A stretch of DNA of 64,000 nucleotides, from contig CAVQOH010000005.1 of assembly GCA_963714405.1 (NCBI GenBank), positions 7,427-71,426 on the forward strand, written 5' to 3'. This document shows positions 20,001 to 27,876 of the stretch, one piece after another (position 1 is the first letter of the stretch; each line of letters opens with the position of its first letter). Source of the DNA: JAZGGS01 sp963714405 (GTDB taxonomy: Bacteria > Bacteroidota > Ignavibacteria > Ignavibacteriales > Ignavibacteriaceae). The position numbers and the translations under genes were made by a program. The notes beneath the pieces were generated by a model. The model ran no database searches. It was not told where the DNA came from and worked only from the letters and a program-made list of their open reading frames with translations.

Positions 20001-21035
20001 ATTTTTGTATGCCTCGGTATTTTTAGTGCAAACCATGTTCTGACAAATTCTGAAGGACAACTTCTAGCCGATTATCTTAATCAGGGTGGAATGATTTATA
20101 TGGAAGGCGGAGATACATGGTATTACGATGACCAAACACCTGTTCACTCTATGTTTAACATAGATGGAATTTCAGATGGAACGAGTGATCTTGGAACTGT
20201 ATTAGGGCAAACAGGTACATTTACAGATGGTATGAGTTTCTCTTACACAGGTGAAAACAGCTGGATTGATCATCTAACCAACATATCACCGGCTCAAATG
20301 ATTTTCAGAAATCAATCACCTGATTATGGATGCGCTGTTGCTTACGATGCAGGCACATACAGAACAATAGGTACATCATTTGAGTTTGGCGGATTAGCAG
20401 ATGGTACTTCCCCATCAACCAAAGATGAATTGATGGAAAAGATACTTGAATTTTTCTCATTGCAAATAATTCCTGTTGAACTAACTTCATTTATTGCAGA
20501 AGTTGATGAAAATGGAATCCTTCTGGTTTGGGAGACTGCAACGGAAACTAATAATTCAGGATTTGAAGTAGAAAAAAGTGAAGACAATTCTACATTTACA
20601 AAAGTTGGGCATATTAAAGGAAATGGAACAACTTCAGAAAAACAAGAATATAAATTCAGAGACACCGATGTAAACGGGAAAGGGAAATGCTATTACAGAC
20701 TAAAGCAAATTGACTATGATGGAACAGCTGGCTACTCAGAAGTTCTTGAAGTTGACTATTCAATAATTCCTGTAGAATTCAGTCTTTCACAAAATTATCC
20801 AAATCCATTTAACCCAGCAACCACTATTAAATTTGGAATTCCGCAAACAACATCTGTAACTCTTAAAATTTATGATGCACTAGGTTCAGAAGTTGAAACA
20901 CTGATTGATGAAAAACTTGAACCGGGATACTATAAACATATTTGGGATGCATCAAGATTTGCCAGCGGTGTTTATTTCTACAGAATAATTGCCGGAACAT
21001 TTGTTAAAACAAAGAAACTTATGATCCTGAAATAA
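17019..21035 (+). CDS. Gingipain-like C25 cysteine protease with type IX secretion domain
   Basis: A large secreted peptidase of 1338 residues. It has a signal peptide (hydrophobic LTLLLVFLLSGFIFSQ), a propeptide-like N-terminal region, and a C25 catalytic domain with the histidine in LQHRDHGSETGWGEPDYG (about residue 490) and the nucleophile in SINCLTGKYN (about 523). Two related CARDB-like beta modules follow (each with SGNNNG-L-D-G-E), then a fibronectin-like part (IPVELTSFIAEVDENGILLV). The C-terminus is the type A sorting domain: FSLSQNYPNPFNPATTIKFG, ending SGVYFYRIIAGTFVKTKKLM. By family knowledge, PorU-type secretion removes that domain and anchors the protein outside. A Shine-Dalgarno and a downstream terminator bracket it as a single-gene unit. 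Confidence 0.93.
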   Translation: MQQNFTIFTHHKSIPALTLLLVFLLSGFIFSQPINYNDSWGNQGYTLLSESSGGIEINFSITSFEIQERSINGTTMSTVHLPSVFLPNDEGAPDLPGTSRFIALPVGSKATFQVIEARTETIENIDIAPAFRIPKGNEDAPLLYAKNDLIYSNNALYPEQPVILSEKTNIRGVDVVQLGITPFQYNPVTRQLIIYRDIKVSVTFTGGNGYFGEDRLRSRWFDPIIQNIVINHNSLPDVQYNNVSYEDDQDFEYLIICPDDQIFVAWADSIRNYRTLQGIRTGVVTTTGTGGNNATQIENYINNAYNTWNIPPVAILFLGDYGTSGSTVHSPTWNNYCVSDHIYADVNGNDMADIVTARITAQNGTQLETMINKFLNYENSPPTNSNYYNHPITAMGWQTERWFQICSESVNGFFEFALGKNPVRENAIYIGTPPFTIWSTNQNTNMVVNYFGPSGRGYIPQTPAHLNDWGGNATRLNNDINSGAFMLQHRDHGSETGWGEPDYGISDLSGLTNQDLVFVFSINCLTGKYNMSGTCFAEAFHRHNYGALGLIAASEVSYSFVNDTYVWGLYDGMWPDFMPDYGNPGPEKILPSFGNVYGKYFLQYSNWPYNTSNKEVTYYLFHHHGDAFTTVYTEMPQLLTVTHDAAMLSGVNSFDVTADEYSLISLTVNGDIIGTAEGTGAPVSISIDPQLPGQNMIVTITKQNYYRYQQVVPIVPPTGPYVIKESYSLNDASGNNNGLLDYGESPLVSLTVKNVGVETATNVTVNLRSNDSFVTITDSTEFFGVIGAGSLKTITDCYAFDCDPLIPDGHSVLFAVIATDGVNIWESSFSVEAHSPIFELGTYTVSDPSGNNNGILDPGETADINVELTNTGSSDAVNVMGDLTSADQYITINSGVQLYGNISAGTSVTKSFGVTADVNAPSGHQALFNVDVTADPNLTAGESFSITVGQIPVLMLCLDENHSSSPSMMSCLDIHNISYEYHTTFPPDLTLYKSIFVCLGIFSANHVLTNSEGQLLADYLNQGGMIYMEGGDTWYYDDQTPVHSMFNIDGISDGTSDLGTVLGQTGTFTDGMSFSYTGENSWIDHLTNISPAQMIFRNQSPDYGCAVAYDAGTYRTIGTSFEFGGLADGTSPSTKDELMEKILEFFSLQIIPVELTSFIAEVDENGILLVWETATETNNSGFEVEKSEDNSTFTKVGHIKGNGTTSEKQEYKFRDTDVNGKGKCYYRLKQIDYDGTAGYSEVLEVDYSIIPVEFSLSQNYPNPFNPATTIKFGIPQTTSVTLKIYDALGSEVETLIDEKLEPGYYKHIWDASRFASGVYFYRIIAGTFVKTKKLMILK

Positions 21036-21060
21036 AGAAGAGAATATAGTATAAGGATGC

Positions 21061-21090
21061 AAAAGCCCCGCATATGTGCGGGGCTTTTTT
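21061..21090 (+). terminator. Rho-independent terminator after the C25 protease
   Basis: An inverted repeat, agccccgca / tgcggggct, separated by a short loop and followed by a run of six T residues. It ends just before the minus-strand tRNA, so it can stop transcripts from either side; the plus-strand T tract is the stronger. Confidence 0.9.
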
Positions 21091-21091
21091 G

Positions 21092-21165
21092 TGGGCCCAG
21101 ATGGACTCGAACCACCGACCCTTTGATTATGAGTCAAATGCTCTAACCAACTGAGCTATGGGCCC
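21092..21165 (-). tRNA. tRNA with CAT anticodon (Met elongator, or Ile2)
   Basis: A 74-nt cloverleaf on the minus strand. Acceptor stem is GGGCCCA/TGGGCCC, the D arm contains AGCTCAGTTGGTTAGAGC, the anticodon arm is TTTGA-CTCATAA-TCAAA and the T arm is around GGTTCGAGTCC. The anticodon is CAT. The loop CTCATAA is shared by elongator Met and lysidine-modified Ile2 tRNAs, and I cannot separate them without a model. CCA is not encoded. Confidence 0.92.
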
Positions 21166-21236
21166 GAAATTTAGGATACAAATTTAATAGGAATGAACTC
21201 AGAAATCAACAGCAGGCGGAATATTAAAATGTACTT

Positions 21237-22088
21237 TTAAAGCTTTTCTTTAATCTTTTTAATTGTTAAAGGCGCTGAACCCTCAAAGTGATTATTTACA
21301 TTTACAAATAAATCAACTCCATCGTTCTGCAATTCTCTAATCATTTCAACAATACCTTTTAATTCTTTATCACGATTAATATAAATTTTGTTCCAATTAT
21401 CTTGTGCCAATTTTTCAATTCCTTTCCTGTCCGGTCCGTGTAATCGTATAAGGGCTGAACCTTTTATTAGCTCTTTATTATCATTATAAGTATCAACTAT
21501 TGAAGGCATATAATAACCCTCTAAAAAAACCGGAGTTACATTTAGATCAGCAAGAAACTTGAAATATGATTTATTTAGATAGTTTGGATTTCTAATTTCA
21601 ACCGCGATTTTTGGAGCATCACTTCCTATTTCATCAAAAAATATTTTAAACTTATCCTGAAATTCTGATAGTGAACTCATTTTTTGTTTATTTAAATATT
21701 CAAACTGGAAAATTAGACATGCAATATTATTTTTTAGAGGTGAAAGAATTCTTATAAATTCATCAAAGAGATCATTCGATAAAAAATAAGGATTAGTGTT
21801 AAGCGGGTTATCCTTACCCTTTTTATAAAAATGAGTTAAGGTGATTGAATTGGGAACTTTTATAGTGAATAAAAAATCTTCAGGAATGGATTTTAAATAT
21901 GACTGCACTACACTTTTTCTTGGTAATACTGCTTTTGAAGGTGGAAATAATGACCAGAACCATTGATCAATTTCTACGGTATTATAAGATTGAGCATATT
22001 CTTCAAGGTAATCAATTCCTCCTTTTTCAGAGTAAATCAATCCTTTCCATGAATCATACTTCCAGCTGCAGGTTCCAATGCGTAACAT
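21237..22088 (-). CDS. DUF72 domain-containing protein
   Basis: A cytoplasmic TIM-barrel-like protein of 283 residues. The family opening IGTCSWKYDSWKGLIYSE and the next block YAQSYNTVEIDQWFW are clear, as are FTIKVPNSITL, PKIAVEIRNPNY and a C-terminal VDLFVNVNNHFEGSAPLTI. DUF72 proteins have no settled biochemical function. Three bases separate it from the YwqK-like gene upstream, so the two may be cotranscribed. Confidence 0.9.
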   Translation of the reverse strand: MLRIGTCSWKYDSWKGLIYSEKGGIDYLEEYAQSYNTVEIDQWFWSLFPPSKAVLPRKSVVQSYLKSIPEDFLFTIKVPNSITLTHFYKKGKDNPLNTNPYFLSNDLFDEFIRILSPLKNNIACLIFQFEYLNKQKMSSLSEFQDKFKIFFDEIGSDAPKIAVEIRNPNYLNKSYFKFLADLNVTPVFLEGYYMPSIVDTYNDNKELIKGSALIRLHGPDRKGIEKLAQDNWNKIYINRDKELKGIVEMIRELQNDGVDLFVNVNNHFEGSAPLTIKKIKEKL

Positions 22089-22090
22089 AA

Positions 22091-22657
22091 TTAAAATTCA
22101 TATTTTTCAATTGTATTATACTCAGTATCATGACCCGTTTCTAAAGAATCCAGTTCATTGAAATTTTTACTATTAGATTCCGTTCCATCAGGATTGTACT
22201 GATACCACCATGCAACCCGTTTACCTTTATGAAAGCTGCCTTCCTCTTTTATCTCACCTGATTGATAATACCAGACCCATCTACCCTCGGGCAAATCTTC
22301 AACAAAATATCCTTCAGATTCAAGTTCACCAGTTTCATAAAAATATTTCCACAATCCGGTATTAATATTCTGTTCAATCTTTCCATCAATTTCTAAATTT
22401 CCATTATCAAAGTATAATCTAAAATTTCCATGCTTAATACCATCAACAATTTCATATTCTATAATTTTATCCTGAACTCTTGTTCTTTCAATACCTGTAA
22501 ACGGTGTGTTTTTACCACGCTGGTAAATAATATTATCCCTTATTTCTAAATCATTTTCAGTTAGTTCAAAATTATCTCCGCATGAAATAAGAATAATCTG
22601 TAATAAACCAACGATAGCGATTAAATACATTTTACTGAATAAGTTTTTCGAAAGCAT
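22091..22657 (-). CDS. YwqK-like MORN-variant repeat lipoprotein
   Basis: A predicted lipoprotein of 188 residues; the signal ends in the lipobox-like LISCGDN. The body has four to five repeats of the MORN-2 variant type (KHGNFRLYFDNGNLEIDG, NTGLWKYFYETGELESEG, PEGRWVWYYQSGEIKEEG). Databases often name such proteins YwqK family antitoxins, but no toxin gene lies nearby, so I would not read that function into it. It probably binds a surface or protein ligand. Confidence 0.82.
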   Translation of the reverse strand: MLSKNLFSKMYLIAIVGLLQIILISCGDNFELTENDLEIRDNIIYQRGKNTPFTGIERTRVQDKIIEYEIVDGIKHGNFRLYFDNGNLEIDGKIEQNINTGLWKYFYETGELESEGYFVEDLPEGRWVWYYQSGEIKEEGSFHKGKRVAWWYQYNPDGTESNSKNFNELDSLETGHDTEYNTIEKYEF

Positions 22658-22720
22658 TATAATCCTAAGAATGAATTGTAAAAATTAATATCCGGATGGA
22701 TTGAAAAGTAATTAAGAATA

Positions 22721-23227
22721 TTATTTCTTTAGTATTTTTTGATAAGCTTCAAGAAGCTTTTGCTTAGTTTTCTCCAGCTCGATGGAAATAACTTTAACAT
22801 CTGCAAGAACCGGCATAAAGTTAGTATCACCGCTCCATCTGGGAACAATGTGAAAATGAAGGTGCTCATCTATTCCTGCACCACCTACTCTACCAAGATT
22901 TGCTCCGACATTAAAGCCATGAGGTTGATAAATTTCTGATAGTGCTTTCTTGGCAATTATCAACTGCTTCATAAGTTCTGCGGTTTCTTTTTCATTAAGT
23001 TCAGTTAGTTCATCCATATGCCGGGTAGGTACAACCATAAGATGACCATTGTTGTATGGATAAAGGTTAAGCATAGTTAGCATTATATCGTTTTTATAAA
23101 TTATTAAGTTATCAAGATCTTCAACATTTTTTAATGCAGCATCACAGAAAATGCAAACATTCTCAATCTGTTCTTCTCTAAATGACTCAATATATTTTGA
23201 TCGCCAGGGCGACCAGAGCTTATCCAT
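22721..23227 (-). CDS. HIT family hydrolase
   Basis: A histidine-triad nucleotide-binding protein of 168 residues, probably a dinucleotide or nucleoside phosphoramidate hydrolase. The catalytic HLHFHIVPRW block lies near residues 111-120, preceded by NVGANLGRVGGAGIDE. The N-terminal MDKLWSPWRSKYIESF plus a CIFCDA cysteine pair is typical of the bacterial Ap4A phosphorylase-like HIT branch, in which those cysteines may help bind zinc. It lies 33 bases downstream of the EF-G-like gene on the same strand. Confidence 0.92.
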   Translation of the reverse strand: MDKLWSPWRSKYIESFREEQIENVCIFCDAALKNVEDLDNLIIYKNDIMLTMLNLYPYNNGHLMVVPTRHMDELTELNEKETAELMKQLIIAKKALSEIYQPHGFNVGANLGRVGGAGIDEHLHFHIVPRWSGDTNFMPVLADVKVISIELEKTKQKLLEAYQKILKK

Positions 23228-23260
23228 ATTTTTTTTGTTGCTGTGTATTAAACCGGGAAG

Positions 23261-25354
23261 TTAGTTCCCTTCCTCCCTGGATTTATTATATTCATCAATG
23301 ACCTTTTGCTCAACTTCTTTCGGTACTTCTTCGTAATGATCAAATTTTCTGTAATGAACGCCTCTTCCTTGAGTTAAACTACGCAAATGAGAGGAATACT
23401 TATATAATTCTGCTAACGGAACAAGAGATTTAATTACCTGGAACTGTCCGTCAGAATCCATTCCTAAAATTTTACCACGTTTGCTTGAAATATCTCCCAT
23501 TACATCACCCATATAATCTTCAGGTACTTTGACTTCAACTTCGTAGATTGGTTCAAGCAAACAAGGCGATGCTGTTAAAAATCCCTTTTTAAAGCATTGT
23601 GAGGCAGCAATTTTGAAAGACATTTCATCGGAATCCACGTTATGAAAGGTACCATCAAACAAGGTCACTCTAACATCAACTACTTTATTTCCGGCAAGAA
23701 CACCTTTTTCCATAGTTTCCAGTATTCCCTTTTCTACAGCAGGTATAAATCTACCCGGTACAACTCCACCCACAATAGCATTAACAAATTCAAATCCTTT
23801 TCCTCTTGGCAGTGGTTCCATTTTAAAATGAACATGACCATACTGCCCTCTTCCACCAGATTGTTTTTTGTGTTTATATTCAACATCACCAACTTGTTTT
23901 TTCATCGTTTCGCGATAGGGTATTCTTGGTTCAACAAGATCAACCTCTACCCCATACCTTTCTTTTAACCGCTTCACAGCAAGAGCCAGCTGAGTTTCAC
24001 CCTGCCCAGAAATAATTGTCTGTGCAATTTCCGGATCGTACTTAACATTAAATGAAGGATTCTCTTCGTGTAAAGTATGCAAGCCAGTAGCAATTTTATC
24101 TTCATCCCCTTTTGCTTTAGGAATGATTGCTCCTCTTATAACCGGTTCAGGAAATATTATTGGATTAACTATAACCGGATAACTTTTTGAAGCAAGTGTG
24201 TTGTTAGTATGAGAATCTTTTAATTTTACAACAGCGCCTAGATCACCTGCAACTATTTGTGAAACATCCTTCCTTTGATGACCATTTAAAAAGGATAATT
24301 GGTTAAGCCGTTCGGATTTATTATTTGCCTCGTTTAAAAGGTCCATTCCGGCGCTAACCTTTCCAGAGTAGACTTTAAAAAGTGAAAGTTCTCCGACGTG
24401 TTGTTCAGAAATTGTTTTAAAAATGAACAAAACCGGATCCTTACCTTGATCAGGTTCAATTTTTATGGGTTCATTTTTCCCAACCATGGTGGCTTCTACT
24501 CCATCGCCATCAGCCGGAGATGGAAAATAATCAGAGATAAAATTTAAAAAGTTATTAATTCCAACTGCTTTAGTCGAAGATGCAGCAAAAACTGGGACAA
24601 GACTCCTATTTTGCATTCCAATTTTTAATCCCGTTTTAATTTCGTCTTCAGTAAGTGTTCCTGCTTCAAAGTATTTATTCATCAGTTCTTCAGAGTTTTC
24701 AGCAATCGATTCAATTAATTCTGTTCTTAAAGTTTCTGCTTCTGCTTTTATTTCATCCGGAATTTCAGTTTCAGTTACTTTTCTGCTGCCTGCATCTCCG
24801 TAGCTGTATGCTTTCATTTTTATTATATCAACTACTGTATCAAATTTTATTCCTTCAGCAATTGGAAAGGTAATAACAGTTACACCAGGATTTATTCTAT
24901 CTTTTGCTTGCTTTACTGTATCATTAAAAGTGGAGTGTTCATTATCAACTTTATTTATAATAATAGATAAGGGCAGATTATATTCAGAAATAAAATTGTT
25001 TGCTACTTCAGAACCAACTTCTACACCTTCTGCAGATTTTAAAACCAAAACAGCAGTATCGCATACTTTTAATGCACATTTTACATCACCTACAAAATCT
25101 GTATAACCAGGTGTATCTAAAATGTTAATTTTAGTACTATTCCAGACAAGGTGCATTAAAGAGGTTGAAATAGAAATTTGTTTTTCAATTTCGTTGGGAG
25201 TGTAATCGGAAACTGTATTGCCTTCAGTAATGTTTCCAATTCTGTTTGTTTCTTCAGCAGTATATAGTAAAATTTCAGATAGTGAAGTCTTACCACTACT
25301 GCCATGCCCAATTAGGGCAATATTCCTTATGGATTCAGTTCCGAATTCTTTCAA
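23261..25354 (-). CDS. EF-G-like translation GTPase (EF-G-2 subfamily)
   Basis: A ribosome-dependent GTPase of 697 residues with the full EF-G domain order. G1 is GHGSSGKTSL, G3 is DTPGYTDF and G4 is INKVDNE. Domains II-V follow, including the domain IV stretch SGGRGQYGHVHFKMEP and a domain V ending GRGVHYRKFDHYEEVP. G1 differs from the usual AHIDAGKTT, and the catalytic histidine position of DTPGH is tyrosine, as in the EF-G-2 paralogue group. It is therefore probably an accessory paralogue rather than the main fusA. Function in this lineage is not established. Confidence 0.88.
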   Translation of the reverse strand: MKEFGTESIRNIALIGHGSSGKTSLSEILLYTAEETNRIGNITEGNTVSDYTPNEIEKQISISTSLMHLVWNSTKINILDTPGYTDFVGDVKCALKVCDTAVLVLKSAEGVEVGSEVANNFISEYNLPLSIIINKVDNEHSTFNDTVKQAKDRINPGVTVITFPIAEGIKFDTVVDIIKMKAYSYGDAGSRKVTETEIPDEIKAEAETLRTELIESIAENSEELMNKYFEAGTLTEDEIKTGLKIGMQNRSLVPVFAASSTKAVGINNFLNFISDYFPSPADGDGVEATMVGKNEPIKIEPDQGKDPVLFIFKTISEQHVGELSLFKVYSGKVSAGMDLLNEANNKSERLNQLSFLNGHQRKDVSQIVAGDLGAVVKLKDSHTNNTLASKSYPVIVNPIIFPEPVIRGAIIPKAKGDEDKIATGLHTLHEENPSFNVKYDPEIAQTIISGQGETQLALAVKRLKERYGVEVDLVEPRIPYRETMKKQVGDVEYKHKKQSGGRGQYGHVHFKMEPLPRGKGFEFVNAIVGGVVPGRFIPAVEKGILETMEKGVLAGNKVVDVRVTLFDGTFHNVDSDEMSFKIAASQCFKKGFLTASPCLLEPIYEVEVKVPEDYMGDVMGDISSKRGKILGMDSDGQFQVIKSLVPLAELYKYSSHLRSLTQGRGVHYRKFDHYEEVPKEVEQKVIDEYNKSREEGN

Positions 25355-25392
25355 TTAGACTCTCCTGGTATTATGTAGTAAAGATTTATTTT

Positions 25393-25779
25393 TTATGATT
25401 TTTTGAAGTAACTTAAGAATGTGTTTAACCCGTTTGCAATAGCCCTAAAATTTGTTACAAATGTCAGCAACGGGCCCTCAATTCCACCGCGAACTCTTTC
25501 TTCAAGAGTTAAAATAGTATCTACCCTCTCTTTAACACTTTGAACGATATTTTTAGAAATTTGAATTTGACCTCTGGCATTTTCTGCTATGCTCGAAATT
25601 TTTTCTGTAAGATCGGAAACATTAACCATTAAATTGCTGATCTCCGAAGAAATTTCATCAAGATTTTTCTGCATAGAATTAAGTGAATTGGTAATTTTAG
25701 CCAAATAAAAAATTAGCGCTATACAGAGTGCTGAAGCTGAGAATAGCAGAATAACAGTAAAAATATTAGTGATATCCAT
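25393..25779 (-). CDS. DUF948-like membrane-anchored coiled-coil protein
   Basis: A 128-residue protein with one N-terminal transmembrane helix (about 8-27) followed by a continuous heptad-like helix (NSLNSMQKNLDEISSEISNL and onward) and a short hydrophobic tail. The pattern matches DUF948-type proteins. It lies 12 bases downstream of the YtxH-like gene, a pairing also common for general-stress envelope proteins. No enzymatic motif. Confidence 0.75.
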   Translation of the reverse strand: MDITNIFTVILLFSASALCIALIFYLAKITNSLNSMQKNLDEISSEISNLMVNVSDLTEKISSIAENARGQIQISKNIVQSVKERVDTILTLEERVRGGIEGPLLTFVTNFRAIANGLNTFLSYFKKS

Positions 25780-25791
25780 TAAAAAATTTTG

Positions 25792-26211
25792 TTATTCTGT
25801 TTTTTTTGTTTCTTTGTAAGCATCAACGCCTGCTTTTATAGCAGTTTTTATTTGATCCCGTTTATGTTCAGCAGTTTCTTTACCGGTTTTTAAATACTCG
25901 CCGGATTTTACTTTAGCATTCTGAATTACTTTTTCAGCATCCATCATTAATTTTTCAGCTTTAATTTTTGCATCATTTATAAGTTTTTCAGATTTCTTTT
26001 TACCATCATTGATTAAATTGATGGCTTTGTCTTTTGCTTCTGCAAGATATTGTTCAGCATCATCAAGGTAATCATCCGATTTGCTTTTTATCTCTTGCCT
26101 AAGTTCTTTGCCGCTCTTTGGTGCATACAGAAGCGCAAGTATTGCACCCATAGCGCCGCCGGCTAAGAATCCAAATATTAAACCTTTGCCAAAGTTATTA
26201 TCGTGTGCCAT
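25792..26211 (-). CDS. YtxH domain-containing protein
   Basis: A 139-residue protein. The N-terminus has a glycine-rich hydrophobic segment, LIFGFLAGGAMGAILALLYA, followed by PKSGKELRQEIK, the YtxH hallmark. The rest is a charged lysine/glutamate-rich helix with an 11- to 14-residue periodicity (KSEKLINDAKIKAEKLMMDA). Likely a membrane-associated stress or envelope protein; no defined activity. Confidence 0.85.
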   Translation of the reverse strand: MAHDNNFGKGLIFGFLAGGAMGAILALLYAPKSGKELRQEIKSKSDDYLDDAEQYLAEAKDKAINLINDGKKKSEKLINDAKIKAEKLMMDAEKVIQNAKVKSGEYLKTGKETAEHKRDQIKTAIKAGVDAYKETKKTE

Positions 26212-26342
26212 AATTCTTTCCTTTCTAACAAAATTTTAGGATGTTAAATATAATAATAGAGGTCTTGAAATTCAAGAATACGGCTTATAAAAGCCGTTTT
26301 CCTGTACACTTTTAAAAGGTTAAATAAAGACTCTTTTACGTT

Positions 26343-27296
26343 CTAATCAGTGTCTATTGTTAACTTTCCATATCTTTTTTGATAAATAGCCACGCTAATT
26401 ATTCCAACAAGAACTGCAAACCACAGTGTAACAACCCTAACAATAAACGTTGTGGCAACGGCCACATTTTTAGAAATATTTTTTTGAATGAGCATGAAGG
26501 TAAGTGAACCTTCTGTAACCCCTAACCCGCCAGGAAGCATAGAAATTGCCCCTACTATTGTTGCAAAACTGTAGCTAAACGATGACCACATCAATCCGAA
26601 ATCAATGTGAAAATTTAGCAAAATAAAATAGTAACCCAAACATTCAAATCCCCAAGAAATTAAACTTACAAATGTCATCAGTAAAAGTGGTTTAATTTTT
26701 AACAACTTGTAAGAACTTTCATAGGCGGTATGAATGTTATGTATATATTTTTTTAAGAATGATATTTTATCAAAAAAATTTATAATTGGAATAGCAAAAT
26801 GCCTGTTGCTTACAATAACAATCAGGACTAAGAAAAATACTGCAACGCCAAATGTAATTTCCCCTCCGTAATCAAAAATAAACGCACCCGCAATAGCAAT
26901 TAACAGTAATGATACAAAATCTGTAATACGTTCGGCAAAAATTATTGGAGCAGTTTTACTTATCGGCTCGTTAGCAACTTCTTTAACCAGGTAAGATTTC
27001 AATAGTTCTCCTACTTTGCCAGGTGTTACACTCATGATAAGACCAGACATGAAGATCGAAAGAGAATCATTTTTTTTTAATTTTATATTTACAATGGTGA
27101 GATAATAATCCCATTTAAGAAAACGAGTAAAATAATTTAGCAGAGATAAGAGAAGAAGAAGAGGCAGAAGTAACCAGTTGAAACTGCTGAAAGCATCAAT
27201 AACATTTTGGTAATCAGCATAAATTGTAAAGGCGAGATAAATAAATCCACCAATTACAATTGAAGTTAAAACTTTTTTCTTTATTTTTTTTAGCAA
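26343..27296 (-). CDS. UPF0104 / lysylphosphatidylglycerol synthase-type membrane protein
   Basis: An integral inner-membrane protein of 317 residues with about eight hydrophobic helices. Family markers are FTRFLKWDYYL, MSVTPGKVGELLKSYLV, ERITDFVSLLL and ISMLPGGLGVTEGSLTFML. These belong to the flippase-like domain of MprF and its stand-alone relatives (UPF0104). No synthase domain is attached, so it is more likely a lipid-related transporter than an aminoacyl-lipid synthase. One base separates its start from the maf stop. Confidence 0.87.
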   Translation of the reverse strand: MLKKIKKKVLTSIVIGGFIYLAFTIYADYQNVIDAFSSFNWLLLPLLLLLSLLNYFTRFLKWDYYLTIVNIKLKKNDSLSIFMSGLIMSVTPGKVGELLKSYLVKEVANEPISKTAPIIFAERITDFVSLLLIAIAGAFIFDYGGEITFGVAVFFLVLIVIVSNRHFAIPIINFFDKISFLKKYIHNIHTAYESSYKLLKIKPLLLMTFVSLISWGFECLGYYFILLNFHIDFGLMWSSFSYSFATIVGAISMLPGGLGVTEGSLTFMLIQKNISKNVAVATTFIVRVVTLWFAVLVGIISVAIYQKRYGKLTIDTD

Positions 27297-27297
27297 G

Positions 27298-27876
27298 CTA
27301 CAATATTTTTAATATAACCTGGTATAGTTTAGTTAATGGTAAACCTACTACATTATAATAGCATCCATTAATTTTTTCTACAAACACCGCTCCAAAATCA
27401 TCCTGTATTCCGTAAGCACCTGCTTTATCCATAGGACTTCCACCGTTAACATAGTTTTTAATTTCATTTTCACTCAACTGCCTAAATTTCACTTCAGTTT
27501 TTTCAAATTCGGTTATTTCTTTTTGTGTTATTGAGTTAAATACAGAGAAACCTGTATATACGATATGTGTTTTACCGCTTAGCATTTTTAAATACTTAAC
27601 TGCTTCGTTCGTATTTTTTGGTTTACCAATAACTTGTTTACCCAAAACTACTATTGTATCAGCGGTAATTATTATTCCATCATTTGCTCTTATTTTTGCC
27701 TTATCCAATTTTTCTTTTGTAAGGCGTTTTACACATTCTACAGGATGTTCTCCATCAATTATTTCTTCATTTAATTCTACGGAGAATGACTTAAAGTTTA
27801 TACCTAACTGTCTTAATAATTTTCTTCTTCTTGGAGATTTTGATGCAAGATAGAATGGTAAAGGAGTCTTAATCAT
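27298..27876 (-). CDS. maf: Maf-like nucleoside triphosphate pyrophosphatase
   Basis: A cytoplasmic house-cleaning enzyme of 192 residues that hydrolyses non-canonical or modified NTPs. Conserved blocks are YLASKSPRRRKLLRQLGI (substrate loop), ADTIVVLGKQVIGKP (catalytic aspartate) and GSPMDKAGAYGIQDDFGAVF near the end. It overlaps the SpoIID-like gene upstream by eight bases and precedes the UPF0104 gene by one base. The YhdE/dTTP-UTP branch seems most likely, but specificity is not certain. Confidence 0.93.
   Translation of the reverse strand: MIKTPLPFYLASKSPRRRKLLRQLGINFKSFSVELNEEIIDGEHPVECVKRLTKEKLDKAKIRANDGIIITADTIVVLGKQVIGKPKNTNEAVKYLKMLSGKTHIVYTGFSVFNSITQKEITEFEKTEVKFRQLSENEIKNYVNGGSPMDKAGAYGIQDDFGAVFVEKINGCYYNVVGLPLTKLYQVILKIL

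Noticed and set aside
22091..22657. Toxin-antitoxin system
   Set aside because: The YwqK antitoxin label rests on a repeat type alone; it is a lipoprotein and no toxin gene is adjacent.
26268..26303. Terminator after the UPF0104 gene
   Set aside because: The stem acggctt/aagccgt exists, but on the minus strand it is not followed by a T tract, so support is too weak.
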